Part shown: piece by piece, positions 36,734 to 47,583 of the stretch | Position numbering within the stretch: position 1 is the stretch's first letter | How the letters are laid out: every line of letters starts with the position of its first letter | Assembly: GCA_018971945.1 (NCBI GenBank) | Contig: JAGWZH010000007.1 | Location: 1-61,945, forward strand | Direction: 5' to 3' | DNA: 61,945 bases | Source: Alphaproteobacteria bacterium | GTDB taxonomy: Bacteria; Pseudomonadota; Alphaproteobacteria; Caulobacterales; Aquidulcibacteraceae | The notes under the pieces: model-generated | Database searches by the model: none | What the model saw: only the letters and a program-made list of their open reading frames with translations | Told to the model about the DNA's origin: nothing | Translations under genes and position numbers: made by a program

Positions 36734-37234
36734 ATGGCCGTTCGGGACCCCGACCTTTACCGCCCTAATGTGGGCATGGCGCTCTTTCACGAGAATGGAC
36801 TTGTCCTGTTGGCCCGACGGATCGGAGCGCCGCCTCCGTTTGTGTGGCAGATGCCGCAGGGTGGCGTCGATCGCGGCGAAGACATACGCGCGGCCGCGTT
36901 GCGGGAACTGCAGGAGGAAATCGGCGTCACAGAGCGTCATGTCACCTTGCTGGAAGAGCTGGACGATTGGCTCTATTATGATTTTCCGGGCGGTCTGAGG
37001 CAGGACGGCGCCAAAGGGCGTTTTCGGGGTCAGCGGCAACGGTGGTTCGCGTTCCGGTTTCATGGCGCAGACGCAGATATTCGTCTGGACGCGCACACGC
37101 CCGAATTCACCGAATGGCGTTGGGCGCGGCTGCAAGCGGCCCCGACGCTTATCGTGCCTTTCAAACGCATCGTCTATGAAGAAGTAGCGCGTCGGTTCGC
37201 CCGCTGGGCGACGCCGGCGACAGCGCCAGGGTGA
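36734..37234 (+). CDS. rppH: RNA pyrophosphohydrolase RppH
   Basis: RppH removes pyrophosphate from 5' mRNA ends to trigger decay; in some species it also cleaves dinucleoside polyphosphates. The 166-residue Nudix protein has the typical start (RPNVGMALFHENGLVLLARR), WQMPQGGVDRGEDIRAAALR followed by ELQEEIG (the Nudix box), YDFPGGLR and KGRFRGQRQRWFAFRF. It follows the deacetylase-like gene by 33 bases, the usual alphaproteobacterial order. Confidence 0.96.
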   Translation: MAVRDPDLYRPNVGMALFHENGLVLLARRIGAPPPFVWQMPQGGVDRGEDIRAAALRELQEEIGVTERHVTLLEELDDWLYYDFPGGLRQDGAKGRFRGQRQRWFAFRFHGADADIRLDAHTPEFTEWRWARLQAAPTLIVPFKRIVYEEVARRFARWATPATAPG

Positions 37235-37278
37235 CGGCTGCGGCTGGGCCTCAGGGCGTAAAAGCGGGGTATATCGGC

Positions 37279-38118
37279 ATGGCGCAACCAGTGCTGTTCG
37301 TGCACGGGGCCTTCTGCGGCGGCTGGGCTTTCGACCAGTTTCGCCAACCATTCGAGCGGGCGGGTTACGAAACCCACGCCCCCCACCTGCCCTTCCATGA
37401 GCGAGGTTCAGATCTGGAGCGCCTCGCGCAATGCAGCGTCAGCGACTTCGCTGCAGCGATCGCGCATTATGCGAAAGGATTGGGCCGGCCGCCGGTCTTG
37501 GTGGGGCACTCGATGGGGGGACTGGTGTGCCAACTCGCGGCGGCGCAGACCCCATGCGCTGGGCTCATTCTGTTGGGGAGCTCGGCGCCTTGGGGCGTGA
37601 TGCCGACAACGCTGGAGGAACACGGCGCGAGCTTTGGACTTTCTCTTTTGGGGGACTATTGGCGGCGGACTATTCCACCGGATTATCGGGTGGCGCGGCA
37701 ATCGACGCTCGATCGGCTGCCTCGGGACGCCGCTCGGAAGATCTTCGCGCGCTTTGTGCCGGAGAGCGGCCGAGCCATCATGGAGACGGTGCAGTGGTGG
37801 CTCGATCACGCGATGGCGTCGGCAGCCCCCGTCTACCGCATTTCTTGTCCGATCCTCGCCATCGCAGGAGGACAGGACCGGGTCAATCCGACGACGACCA
37901 TCAGGCGGCTCGTCGGTCGCTTCCCCAAGAGCCAGGCGGACTATGTTCCGTTTGACGCCATGAGCCACTGGCTGATGGGGGAAGAGGAATGGCCGCAGGT
38001 GGCCGAGACAGCCTTGATGTGGCTCGTCAAGAAAGGCATTTTCGCGGATGCAGCGCCGCCCACCACGCGTCGGAAGCCGCTGCAATTGTTCAGTTGGGGC
38101 TTTCCCCCTGGAGCGTAA
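37279..38118 (+). CDS. Alpha/beta fold hydrolase
   Basis: The 279-residue protein begins directly with the oxyanion strand PVLFVHGAFCGGWAFDQFRQ, has the nucleophile elbow VLVGHSMGGLVCQLA, the acid in IAGGQDRVNPTTT and the histidine in FDAMSHWLMGEEEW. There is no signal peptide and the substrate is unknown. ATG at 37279 is preferred; a GTG at 37231 overlaps the rppH stop and would add 16 residues. Its 3' end overlaps the convergent metallophosphoesterase-like gene by 29 bases. Confidence 0.88.
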   Translation: MAQPVLFVHGAFCGGWAFDQFRQPFERAGYETHAPHLPFHERGSDLERLAQCSVSDFAAAIAHYAKGLGRPPVLVGHSMGGLVCQLAAAQTPCAGLILLGSSAPWGVMPTTLEEHGASFGLSLLGDYWRRTIPPDYRVARQSTLDRLPRDAARKIFARFVPESGRAIMETVQWWLDHAMASAAPVYRISCPILAIAGGQDRVNPTTTIRRLVGRFPKSQADYVPFDAMSHWLMGEEEWPQVAETALMWLVKKGIFADAAPPTTRRKPLQLFSWGFPPGA

Positions 38119-38977
38119 GCAAAAGAATCGTGGGCGGGGAGAGACCACCGCCGCGCAAGCCCTGCGTCCCAACATACGGGCCCTGCACGCCAGCCGGCCT
38201 GCGGCACCCCCAAAGGCCTGAGCATCGGGGCGAGGCCACAAGGGTCAGAGCGGCAGCCTGGTCCTCCCCAAAGCCCTCAGGCGCGACGCCGGCGGCGATC
38301 AAGGGCAGCTCGGAGGGCGCAGCCTGTCTTGCGCTGCTCGGATCAGCCGCATCTGCGGGCGCCCAACCGGCGACGGCGAAGGGGGCCCCGGTTCGCTCCA
38401 CCACCACCGAACGGTTCCATAGAAGCGCCGCGCCCGCGTCTTCAAGATCGCGGGCCAGGACGTCGCGGCCATAGGCTGCGTCCAAGGGCCCCATCACAGC
38501 CACGACGCCCAGCTCTGCTTCCAGCCGTGCGAACGCCCCAAGACTGAGGGTAACCGCGAAGCGATCCTCCATGCTGGCCTGGGCCAGATTGGGGCTCGTG
38601 AAGTCGCCCATAACGACCACCAGATCCGGATCTTTCGCATTGAGGCGTGTGATCAGCCGCTGGACGCCTTCGGTGTCCAGCCCTTCAGGGCCGAACTCTG
38701 GCGCAGCGAGAACCGCAACCGTCACAGGCGGGCCGATCCAGGCGCGGCTGACGATCGTGCGCTCAGCGAAGCTGACAATGCGGGGAGCGACCAGCGCACC
38801 CCACACCCAGAGCGCGTAAAGAAGCACGCCTGCCGCCGCCATCGCCGCGGCGGGCCAACGACGCTTGGGGTCAAGCCGCTGTTCATAAGCCCAAAAACCC
38901 AACAGGGTCAGGGCTGAGGCGCCGATCGCCACGCCGATCACAACCGGCGCGAGTGCAAGAGCCCCGTTATCGCCCAT
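38090..38977 (-). CDS. Metallophosphoesterase-like membrane protein with most metal ligands lost (probable pseudoenzyme)
   Basis: The 295-residue protein has two N-terminal membrane helices (APVVIGVAIGASALTLLGFW, AAAMAAAGVLLYALWVWGAL) and then a calcineurin-like domain, as in YaeI/YkuE-type enzymes. By eye, the first metal motif DxH is replaced (TVAVLAAPEFGPEGLD), GDxx is kept (VVVMGDFTSPN), GNHD has become GPLD (VAVMGPLDAAYG), and GHTHGGQ has become ASPRCSG near residue 250. The C-terminal strand PPTILLLTL still fits the fold. It is therefore probably catalytically inactive but maintained in frame. It starts 6 bases downstream of atpC. Confidence 0.72.
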   Translation of the reverse strand: MGDNGALALAPVVIGVAIGASALTLLGFWAYEQRLDPKRRWPAAAMAAAGVLLYALWVWGALVAPRIVSFAERTIVSRAWIGPPVTVAVLAAPEFGPEGLDTEGVQRLITRLNAKDPDLVVVMGDFTSPNLAQASMEDRFAVTLSLGAFARLEAELGVVAVMGPLDAAYGRDVLARDLEDAGAALLWNRSVVVERTGAPFAVAGWAPADAADPSSARQAAPSELPLIAAGVAPEGFGEDQAAALTLVASPRCSGLWGCRRPAGVQGPYVGTQGLRGGGLSPPTILLLTLQGESPN

Positions 38978-38983
38978 TCAGGA

Positions 38984-39382
38984 TCAGCGCATCGCCGCGC
39001 GGATCGCTTCAAGGCGGCGGAGCCGGGCTTCGGCGTCACGCTTTTGGGCTTCGTCTTTGGCGTCGCCGACGTCTTCGCGGCAGTTTTTCAGGTCCTGGTC
39101 AAGCTTGGCGGCGTCCAAATCTTCGAGGTCGACCGCATCCTCCGCCAGAACGGTGAGGCCCGCTGGGGTGACGTCGGCGAAGCCGCCATTGACGAAAATG
39201 CGCCGCTCGCCCCCGTCGTTGAGGATGCGCAACGGGCCAGGACGGATCGTGGTCATGAACGGCGCATGGTTTGCGAGAACGCCAAACTCTCCCTCAGAAC
39301 CCGGCACCACAACGTGGTCCACATCGCCTGCGTAGAGCTCGCGTTCAGGCGAGACTAAGGAAAAATGCAGTTTATCAGCCAT
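38984..39382 (-). CDS. atpC: F1F0 ATP synthase subunit epsilon
   Basis: The 132-residue epsilon subunit belongs to the central stalk and can inhibit hydrolysis. The beta-barrel motif KLHFSLVSPERELYAGDVDHV, GEFGVLANHAPFMTTIRPGP and VNGGFADVTPAGLTVLAEDA are present, followed by a helical hairpin (AQKRDAEARLRRLEAIRAAM). It is separated from atpD by about 3.4 kb containing three unrelated genes on the same strand. Confidence 0.95.
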   Translation of the reverse strand: MADKLHFSLVSPERELYAGDVDHVVVPGSEGEFGVLANHAPFMTTIRPGPLRILNDGGERRIFVNGGFADVTPAGLTVLAEDAVDLEDLDAAKLDQDLKNCREDVGDAKDEAQKRDAEARLRRLEAIRAAMR

Positions 39383-39417
39383 GCAGGCTGCTTAGCGCGT
39401 CGACGCGGAAGGATCAA

Positions 39418-39897
39418 TCAGCCCACTGCCGAGCGGCGGCCGACAGCCTCCATACCCGCCACTTTCACCTCAATGCCGGCGCGCGAGAGAGCGCCAAGTC
39501 GAGGAAAAGCTACGATGACCCGGGCGTAGCGACGCTCGCTCACGCGGACCAAGAAAACCCGCTGGGTGCGGCTGGCGTCGCTGGGATGCGGCTCCTCCCG
39601 GATGACGATGTCAGCAGCGACGCCTTCAATGGCGAGCCCTAGGGCTCTCAGAGCGCGATCTGCATCGGCATTTTCGGCGCGCAACGTGGCTGTTTGCGGC
39701 CCGAAGTCCGCAAAGACGGGGCTATCGGCGGCAATATATCGGAAGGTGAAGCCAGCCCCATTGAAGCCTGCCCTGGCGCGCTCTGCATGGGTGAGAAGAT
39801 CGCCTTGCGGGGGTGGGCCGGACGGTTGGAGGCCCGCCACCATCGGCAGACAGCCATGGGCGACCAGAGAGGCGATCAAATCTTCGGTAGTCTGCAT
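39418..39897 (-). CDS. Protein of unknown function between the DUF350 gene and atpC
   Basis: The 159-residue predicted protein starts with MQTTEDLIASLVAHGCLPMV and has mixed alpha/beta character (GFNGAGFTFRYIAADSPVFA, TQRVFLVRVSERRYARVIVA) without a signal peptide or membrane helix. I do not recognise its family. Codon pattern and balanced composition suggest a real gene. It lies 35 bases upstream of atpC, so it may be cotranscribed with it. Confidence 0.6.
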   Translation of the reverse strand: MQTTEDLIASLVAHGCLPMVAGLQPSGPPPQGDLLTHAERARAGFNGAGFTFRYIAADSPVFADFGPQTATLRAENADADRALRALGLAIEGVAADIVIREEPHPSDASRTQRVFLVRVSERRYARVIVAFPRLGALSRAGIEVKVAGMEAVGRRSAVG

Positions 39898-40290
39898 CGC
39901 CGCCTTTTGGGATGATTCGGCCCTGTCGCCGAAGAGCGCTCCAGCTTGACGGGTTAGGCGCCGCTGTCAAAAAGCCTTGGGAGAAGACGAGGTCTTGGGA
40001 GAGAACGAGGTCAGGCTGCCGAGGCTCCGGCGTCTCCTCGCCATGCGCAGTGACCCATGAAGCGGCGAGGGTCAGACCCGGCAAAGGGCCGCTTCGGGGG
40101 CGGGAGCGTCCAGCTCGAGGCGCTCTTCGCTGAAGTGGGTTGCGCGCCGCGATTGAGAGATCCGCCAAAGCAATGGCCTGGGCGCCGCGGGTAAGGTCCA
40201 AACCGCGAACCGTGGTCAAACAACGCAGGCGCGATGGCGGCCCTGCGCTTGTGGGATCACCGAGGCTATCCTTCAGCAGGGTCGTCAGGA
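39898..40290. other. 393-base gap with an imperfect 18-bp tandem duplication
   Basis: Between the DUF350 gene and the unknown gene, no convincing coding frame was found. CTTGGGAGAAGACGAGGT (39976-39993) is followed directly by a copy with two changes (39994-40011). Possible remnants of a gene are suggested by an open minus-strand frame, but it has no family resemblance. Confidence 0.4.
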
Positions 40291-40689
40291 TCAGGAAGCC
40301 AAAGCCGGCGCCGTAATCAAACCGACGACGACGCCTATTCCGGCCTGGACGACGCCAGCGGACAGGCGTCCAGCTTCGATGTCGGTCGCAAGGTTCGGCA
40401 TTGCGAAGCGAGCGAGGGTAAGTGCGATCAATTGCGCCGCAAGCGCGACCCCCCCCCAGATCACCGCCTCGAACGGATCGGGCGTGCGGGAAAACACATG
40501 GTTCACTTGGATCGCATAGCCGATTAGCACGCCGACGAAACCCACCGCTGCGGCCAGATTGCCCGAGCGGATCAGCGCCAACTCGCGATGGGGCGTCGCC
40601 AAGACATAGACGAAGCCGAACGCCAGGGTCACCGCGAGCGCCATGATGAAATGTTGCGCGAACCACCCCAGCGCGAGGAGCAATTCCAT
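40291..40689 (-). CDS. DUF350 family membrane protein
   Basis: The 132-residue protein has four hydrophobic helices in two pairs, as in DUF350 proteins: LLALGWFAQHFIMALAVTLA, NLAAAVGFVGVLIGYAIQVN, AVIWGGVALAAQLIALTLAR and LSAGVVQAGIGVVVGLITAP. The polar residues after helices (IQVN, DIEAGRLSAG) match the family. The function of DUF350 is not established. ATG at 40689 is preferred over a TTG at 40716. It lies between the GMC oxidoreductase gene and the unknown gene in the atpD-atpC interval. Confidence 0.78.
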   Translation of the reverse strand: MELLLALGWFAQHFIMALAVTLAFGFVYVLATPHRELALIRSGNLAAAVGFVGVLIGYAIQVNHVFSRTPDPFEAVIWGGVALAAQLIALTLARFAMPNLATDIEAGRLSAGVVQAGIGVVVGLITAPALAS

Positions 40690-40768
40690 GTCCACGCCTC
40701 CCTCATCCACCGCCAAACCGCTTCCGAGCTTGGCGGTTTTCCACGCCTTGGCAAGAGGCAGACCTGGG

Positions 40769-42466
40769 TTAACCCCCCACGCTAACGCGATTGGAAGCGT
40801 GCACGCGCGTCATTTTCGCAAGCACGTGATCGACGACGCGGTAACCAAGGGCGACGATGCTCAGGGTGGGATTGGCGAAGCCGCCGGTGGGAAACACGCT
40901 TGAGCTTGCGATGTAGAGATTATCGAGGCCGTGGACGCGGCAATCGGGATCGACGACCCCATCTTGCGCGTTTGCAGCCATGCGCGTGAGGCCCATGAAA
41001 TGGTTGGTGGAAACATGGACAAAAACCGGTCCGCCCTCGTGGTCGGCGATCTCAAACCGACCGAGACCGGCTTTAGCGAGTTCCTCTCGAAAAATCTCTT
41101 GGGCGCGACGCATGGCGGCGGAGTCTTCAGGACGCATGCGCCAATCAATGTGAATGCGGCGTTGGCCGAGATCGTCACGTTCATCAGACAGGGTGATGCG
41201 GCAGTCGGGATGAGGGCCCTGCTCGGCCAGATGGAACACGTCATAGGCCTGATAGCGCCGATCGAGCCTGTCCAGCCGGGACCAACCGCCTTTGCCGATA
41301 TGGGTTTTGGGCCAAAGGATTGCGCCGACAAGACGTTTGAGAACGCCGTCCAGACCGCAGACCAAATCGACGACATGGCGGAAACGGACACGCTCCTGCC
41401 CGCGCAAGGCGAAGCGCATCCGAATAAGAGCGTCGAAGCCTCGTTTCTGTCGGGGGCTTAATGCCCGGTGGGCGTCGGCCTCTTTCTCGACAGGAAAGAT
41501 CATCATGCTCATGTTTAGCGCTTTCTCACGACGCAGGGCTTCATCAGTGAGCTGCAAATGCGCCATGACGCAGGTCTCGCCGACAAAACGCATGTCGTAG
41601 AGCTTGGTCTTGGCGAACAGGGCGGGATCGGAGGGGTAGAATTTGCCGCCGTAGAGGAATGGGTGGGTATTGAAATGGCGACCGAGATGGTCGCCTCCTC
41701 CGCCAAGGCCTTCCCCCGCGACCGCGGTGGAGGCGAGCAGGAGCTGGGTTACCCACAGCCCGCCCCCAGAGAGGATCACCTGATCGGCGCGGACGCTGAA
41801 AGCATGGTCCCTCCCCGCACGCACACACACAGAACTGACGGTCTTACCGTCCGGGCTCCTCTCAAGAGACATCGCGGTCGCGTGGACATAGACAACGATG
41901 TTTTGCGAGCGCTCGATCGAACGGCGTCGTTCCGACAAGAGAGCATCTGCGTCGGCGAACATGAACATCCGGGTGCGGATCCGGTCCTCGGGGATCGGCA
42001 GGGCGGGCGTCTCTGGGTCAACCCAGTCCTGCGGCAGGAAGCTCCGCTGTGGCAGGCCGAAAAAGGCTTTGGCCCGATCCATATAGGCGTCCAGGGCCTC
42101 CTTAGGGATCGGCCATCCGCTTTCTTCCATCCAGGGGCGTTCTTCAAAATCCGCCTCTGTCATCGGCGTCAAACGGACATTGCGTTTTGTGCGGCCGTTA
42201 TCGATGCTCCAGCGGGTGGCCGACCCGCCAATGGCGCGGTAGGCGCCGACGGCCAAATCATCCCCGAACCTGGACGTGCTGGCGATTGCAGACAACGCGT
42301 CCGAGGCTTCCTCGGGGCCAAGGCCCCCAGACTCAAGAACCGCCACGCGGAACGGGGCGCCGTCCAGACGCAAGGCCATGGCCAATCCAGCCGGACCCGC
42401 GCCGATAATACAGAGATCGGCCTCTATTTGGCTTCCCGGCGGCAGCTCTCGAGCATCCTTCATCAT
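40769..42466 (-). CDS. GMC family FAD-dependent oxidoreductase
   Basis: The 565-residue flavoenzyme has the FAD Rossmann motif ADLCIIGAGPAGLAMALRLD near residue 17, a substrate domain with GGSATRWSIDNGRTKR, and the GMC C-terminal domain: STNHFMGLTRMAANAQDGVV, then DNLYIASSSVFPTGGFANPT and LSIVALGYRVVDHV. Members oxidise alcohols, sugars or sterols; the substrate is unknown. No signal peptide is seen. It is the first gene after atpD, with a terminator-like hairpin and a 275-base gap between them, so it probably has its own promoter. Confidence 0.9.
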   Translation of the reverse strand: MMKDARELPPGSQIEADLCIIGAGPAGLAMALRLDGAPFRVAVLESGGLGPEEASDALSAIASTSRFGDDLAVGAYRAIGGSATRWSIDNGRTKRNVRLTPMTEADFEERPWMEESGWPIPKEALDAYMDRAKAFFGLPQRSFLPQDWVDPETPALPIPEDRIRTRMFMFADADALLSERRRSIERSQNIVVYVHATAMSLERSPDGKTVSSVCVRAGRDHAFSVRADQVILSGGGLWVTQLLLASTAVAGEGLGGGGDHLGRHFNTHPFLYGGKFYPSDPALFAKTKLYDMRFVGETCVMAHLQLTDEALRREKALNMSMMIFPVEKEADAHRALSPRQKRGFDALIRMRFALRGQERVRFRHVVDLVCGLDGVLKRLVGAILWPKTHIGKGGWSRLDRLDRRYQAYDVFHLAEQGPHPDCRITLSDERDDLGQRRIHIDWRMRPEDSAAMRRAQEIFREELAKAGLGRFEIADHEGGPVFVHVSTNHFMGLTRMAANAQDGVVDPDCRVHGLDNLYIASSSVFPTGGFANPTLSIVALGYRVVDHVLAKMTRVHASNRVSVGG

Positions 42467-42552
42467 GATGCAGCCTCCATGACGCCGCCGGCATAGGTGT
42501 CTCTTGGCGGCGGCGAAGCAGGGTTACATGAACGCTCTCGCGTAGGGTTTGA

Positions 42553-42570
42553 CCTCAATCATAACTGAGG
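42553..42570. promoter_or_regulatory. Imperfect dyad upstream of the GMC oxidoreductase gene
   Basis: CCTCAATCATAACTGAGG is an 18-bp partial palindrome (14 of 18 positions symmetric), about 85 bases upstream of the GMC start. Its size fits a dimeric regulator's operator. No regulator gene is adjacent. Confidence 0.35.
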
Positions 42571-42724
42571 GCGCACGGGGGGCCTCTGTAAGACGAGCCC
42601 CAGTATGAGGCTATGGCACTGTCATCCCGCTTCTAGCTTGATCGCGGCGCAAGCGTTCGCCGAGATCGCGGTATTGGGCAGGAGACGCTTTTGACCGCTT
42701 GGCTTGGCCTTCAAGGCGCAGAGA

Positions 42725-44452
<1,728 letters not shown>

Positions 44453-45331
44453 CTAAAGCGCTTCCGCGCCAGAGATGATCTCGATCAATTCTTTGGTGAT
44501 GTTAGCCTGACGCTGCCGGTTATAGCGCAGGGAAAGCTTCTTGATCATATCGCCTGCATTGCGGGTCGCATTGTCCATGGCGGACATCCGAGCGCCCTGC
44601 TCGCCGGCGGCGTTTTCCAAAAGCGCGCGGAAGATCTGGCCATCAACATAGCGCGGCAAAAGGCCCTCGAGGATCGCCGCCTCGCTGGGCTCGTAGCTAT
44701 AGATCGCGCCTTTCAGATCAGGCGCCCTCGCGCCGTCGGGGGGGGTCGCGGGGATCAGCTGCTGTGCTGTCGGCGTCTGGCTGATCACGGACCGGAACTT
44801 GGAATAGAAAAGCGTACACACGTCAAAGGAGCCTTGATCGAACAAGGCGCGGACCTTGTCGCCGATCAGCGCTGCGGCGGAGGCGTCCAGGGTCTTGTAC
44901 CCTGAAAGGTCGACGAAATCGATGATCTTGTCGCCATGCAGTCGCTTCAGCTGGTCACGACCCTTTCTGCCGACGCAAAGGATTTTGACTGTTTTTCCAG
45001 CGGCTTGGAGTTGGGCTATATGCTCCCGGACGAGGCGGACGATTTGGGTGTTGAAGCCGCCGCAGAGGCCACGCTCTGAGGTTGCGACCACAAGAAGGCG
45101 TACCTCGTCCTTGCCGGTGCCGCGAAGCAGCAGGGGCGCGGAGTCGCCTCTCACATTATTGGTCAAGTTGGCGATCACTGTCGCCATGCGCTCGGCATAA
45201 GGGCCCGCGGCGGCCGCGGCGGTCTGCGCGCGTTTCAGCTTGGCCGCAGCCACCATCTGCATCGCTTTCGTGATCTTCTGCGTGGACTTCACGCTCGCGA
45301 TGCGGTTGCGGAATTCTTTTAAGCTCGGCAT
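44453..45331 (-). CDS. atpG: F1F0 ATP synthase subunit gamma
   Basis: The 292-residue gamma subunit is the rotor shaft. The N-terminal helix [20 protein letters not shown] and [15 protein letters not shown], the Rossmann-like [20 protein letters not shown], and the C-terminal helix [20 protein letters not shown] with [20 protein letters not shown] are conserved. It lies between atpA and atpD in the normal order. A hairpin lies in the gap to atpA. Confidence 0.97.
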   Translation of the reverse strand: MPSLKEFRNRIASVKSTQKITKAMQMVAAAKLKRAQTAAAAAGPYAERMATVIANLTNNVRGDSAPLLLRGTGKDEVRLLVVATSERGLCGGFNTQIVRLVREHIAQLQAAGKTVKILCVGRKGRDQLKRLHGDKIIDFVDLSGYKTLDASAAALIGDKVRALFDQGSFDVCTLFYSKFRSVISQTPTAQQLIPATPPDGARAPDLKGAIYSYEPSEAAILEGLLPRYVDGQIFRALLENAAGEQGARMSAMDNATRNAGDMIKKLSLRYNRQRQANITKELIEIISGAEAL

Positions 45332-45396
45332 GAGCCCCTCTCGACGCTTTGCAAGACTGCCGGCGACACAACGCCCTTTTTCGATCGCCGCGGCGA

Positions 45397-45426
45397 CCGC
45401 CTCCCCTGCTCGCGCAGGGAGGGCGG
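45397..45426 (-). other. Long GC-rich stem-loop in the atpA-atpG gap
   Basis: CCGCCTCCCCTGC (45397-45409) and GCAGGGAGGGCGG (45414-45426) form a 13-bp stem with two mismatches and a TCGC loop. In the middle of a subunit operon it may adjust relative expression or protect processed mRNA ends. Confidence 0.45.
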
Positions 45427-45433
45427 ATCGTGC

Positions 45434-46972
45434 CTAGGCCTGGAAAAGTCCAACAAATTCTTGGAGGGCCGCCTTGATCCTGCCCTCGATGTCGTCGGCC
45501 TTAATGTCCTTCTTGTCACGGATGGCGGCGAGGAGGTCGCTCTTCTTCGCACGCATCCATTCCACGAGCTCGCTTTCATAACGGCGGACCGCAGCGGTCG
45601 GCACGGCGTCAAGGAAGCCCCGTGTGCCAGCATAGATCAGCACCACCTGCTCCTCGACCGGCACGGGGGCGTATTGGTCCTGCTTCAAAAGCTCGGTGAG
45701 CCTCGCACCGCGGTTGAGCAGCCGCTGCGTGGTGGCGTCAAGGTCTGAGCCGAACTTCGCAAACGCGGCCATTTCGCGGTATTGAGCCAGTTCGCCCTTG
45801 ATGGCCCCGGCGACCTGCTTCATCGCCTTGATCTGGGCGGAGGAGCCGACCCGCGACACAGAGATGCCGACATTCACCGCCGGGCGGACGCCCTGATAGA
45901 AAAGGTCAGTTTCAAGAAAGATCTGGCCGTCGGTAATCGAGATCACATTGGTTGGGATATAGGCCGACACGTCATTGGCCTGGGTTTCAATGATGGGCAG
46001 CGCCGTCAGGGAGCCCGAGCCGTTGTCCTTGTTCAACTTGGCCGCCCGCTCGAGCAGGCGTGAATGCAGATAGAAGACGTCGCCAGGATACGCCTCGCGG
46101 CCAGGCGGGCGGCGCAGCAGGAGCGACATCTGACGGTAGGCGACGGCCTGCTTGGACAGGTCGTCATAAATAATGAGCGCGTGCATGCCGTTGTCGCGGA
46201 ACCACTCGCCCATCGCGCAGCCGGCGAAAGGCGCCAGAAACTGAAGCGGGGCCGGCTCAGAAGCGGTGGCGGCGACCACTATCGAATATTGCAGAGCCCC
46301 GCGGTCTTCCAAAATCTTCACGATCTGGGCGACGGTGGAGCGCTTCTGCCCGATCACGACATAGACGCAATAAAGCTTCTCGGTCTCTGAGAGGTTCTTT
46401 TCGTGCGCATCCCGCTGATAGAGGATCGTGTCGACGGCGATGGCTGTCTTGCCGGTCTGCCTGTCGCCGATAATCAGTTCGCGCTGGCCGCGGCCGATCG
46501 GGATCAGAGTGTCGATGGACTTGATGCCGGTCTGCATCGGCTCATTGACCGACTGACGCGGGATGATCCCCGGCGCTTTAACGTCCACACGCCGGCGTTC
46601 GGCGGCGACAATCGGGCCCTTGCCGTCGATTGGTTCGCCAAGCGGGTTCACCACCCGGCCCAGGAGACCTTTGCCGACCGGTACGTCGACAATCTCGCCG
46701 AGGCGCTTGACCGTGTCGCCTTCTTTCAGCCCGCGGTCTTCGCCGAAGATGACGACCCCGACCGAGTCGCGCTCAAGATTGAGGGCCATGCCCTTCACGC
46801 CGCCAGGAAACTCGACCATCTCGCCAGCCTGGACGGTTTCAAGGCCGTAGACGCGGGCGATGCCGTCGCCGACGCTCAGCACGCGGCCCACGTCGGCGAC
46901 TTGAGCCTCGGCGCCGAAGCCCTTGATCTGTTCTTTAAGGATAGCGGAAATTTCAGCGGCGCGAGCGTCCAT
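45434..46972 (-). CDS. atpA: F1F0 ATP synthase subunit alpha
   Basis: The 512-residue non-catalytic nucleotide-binding subunit has the P-loop [20 protein letters not shown], the [13 protein letters not shown] segment, [20 protein letters not shown] with [13 protein letters not shown], and [19 protein letters not shown]. The start [20 protein letters not shown] is canonical. It follows atpH by 38 bases. Confidence 0.98.
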   Translation of the reverse strand: MDARAAEISAILKEQIKGFGAEAQVADVGRVLSVGDGIARVYGLETVQAGEMVEFPGGVKGMALNLERDSVGVVIFGEDRGLKEGDTVKRLGEIVDVPVGKGLLGRVVNPLGEPIDGKGPIVAAERRRVDVKAPGIIPRQSVNEPMQTGIKSIDTLIPIGRGQRELIIGDRQTGKTAIAVDTILYQRDAHEKNLSETEKLYCVYVVIGQKRSTVAQIVKILEDRGALQYSIVVAATASEPAPLQFLAPFAGCAMGEWFRDNGMHALIIYDDLSKQAVAYRQMSLLLRRPPGREAYPGDVFYLHSRLLERAAKLNKDNGSGSLTALPIIETQANDVSAYIPTNVISITDGQIFLETDLFYQGVRPAVNVGISVSRVGSSAQIKAMKQVAGAIKGELAQYREMAAFAKFGSDLDATTQRLLNRGARLTELLKQDQYAPVPVEEQVVLIYAGTRGFLDAVPTAAVRRYESELVEWMRAKKSDLLAAIRDKKDIKADDIEGRIKAALQEFVGLFQA

Positions 46973-47010
46973 CGGACCAATGCTCCTTCGATATTAAGCC
47001 GAGCGGGCGG

Positions 47011-47583
47011 TTAGGCGGATTTGAGGGCGAGCTTGAGGCCGTCCAGTTTGGCTTTGAGAGAGGCGTCGAACTGACGCGAGCCGGCGCGGACGATAAACCC
47101 CCCGATCAGGCTTTCGTCGACCCTCGTCGTCGCTGTGACCGCGGCGCCGAGGTTCTTTTGAAGGCCTTTCAGAATGTCAGCTTTTTCATCCTCGGAGAGC
47201 GGCCTCGCGGAAATGATCTCCACCTGTCGGGCCCCCCTATGGCGGGCGGCGCGTTTGGCGAAAGCCCTGGCGATCTGCGGGATCTCAGCGGCGCGGCGGT
47301 TCTGGGCGGCGAGACCGACCAACTTCACGCCGAGCGGCGACAAACCCAATCTCTGGGCGATCGCGACAAGCGCCCTGGACTTCTCGGCGGGATCGATCAA
47401 CGGGGAGGCGGCCGCGACGCGCAAATCGGCGCTCACGCGGAAGGCTTGAGCGATAGAAGCCAAGTCCTTCTCCAGCGCCCCCAAGGCGTCAGCCTCCAAG
47501 GCAAGCTCAAAAGCCGCCTGAGCGTAACGCTCCGCGGCTTGCGAGGTTTCTCCGTCGACTTCATGGGATACATGTTCTGTCAC
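47011..47583 (-). CDS. atpH: F1F0 ATP synthase subunit delta (OSCP)
   Basis: The 190-residue delta subunit links F1 to the peripheral stalk. It has the N-terminal helical domain (AERYAQAAFELALEADALGA, DLASIAQAFRVSADLRVAAA) and the C-terminal signature DESLIGGFIVRAGSRQFDAS. The start is GTG at 47583. It is the first gene of the F1 locus, with a promoter-like sequence about 210 bases upstream. F0 genes are not in the window, as expected for alphaproteobacteria. Confidence 0.95.
   Translation of the reverse strand: MTEHVSHEVDGETSQAAERYAQAAFELALEADALGALEKDLASIAQAFRVSADLRVAAASPLIDPAEKSRALVAIAQRLGLSPLGVKLVGLAAQNRRAAEIPQIARAFAKRAARHRGARQVEIISARPLSEDEKADILKGLQKNLGAAVTATTRVDESLIGGFIVRAGSRQFDASLKAKLDGLKLALKSA

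Noticed and set aside
39722-40666. Long minus-strand frame across the DUF350 gene and the gap
   Set aside because: It lies in a different frame from the DUF350 gene, overlaps two better-supported genes and lacks a plausible start.
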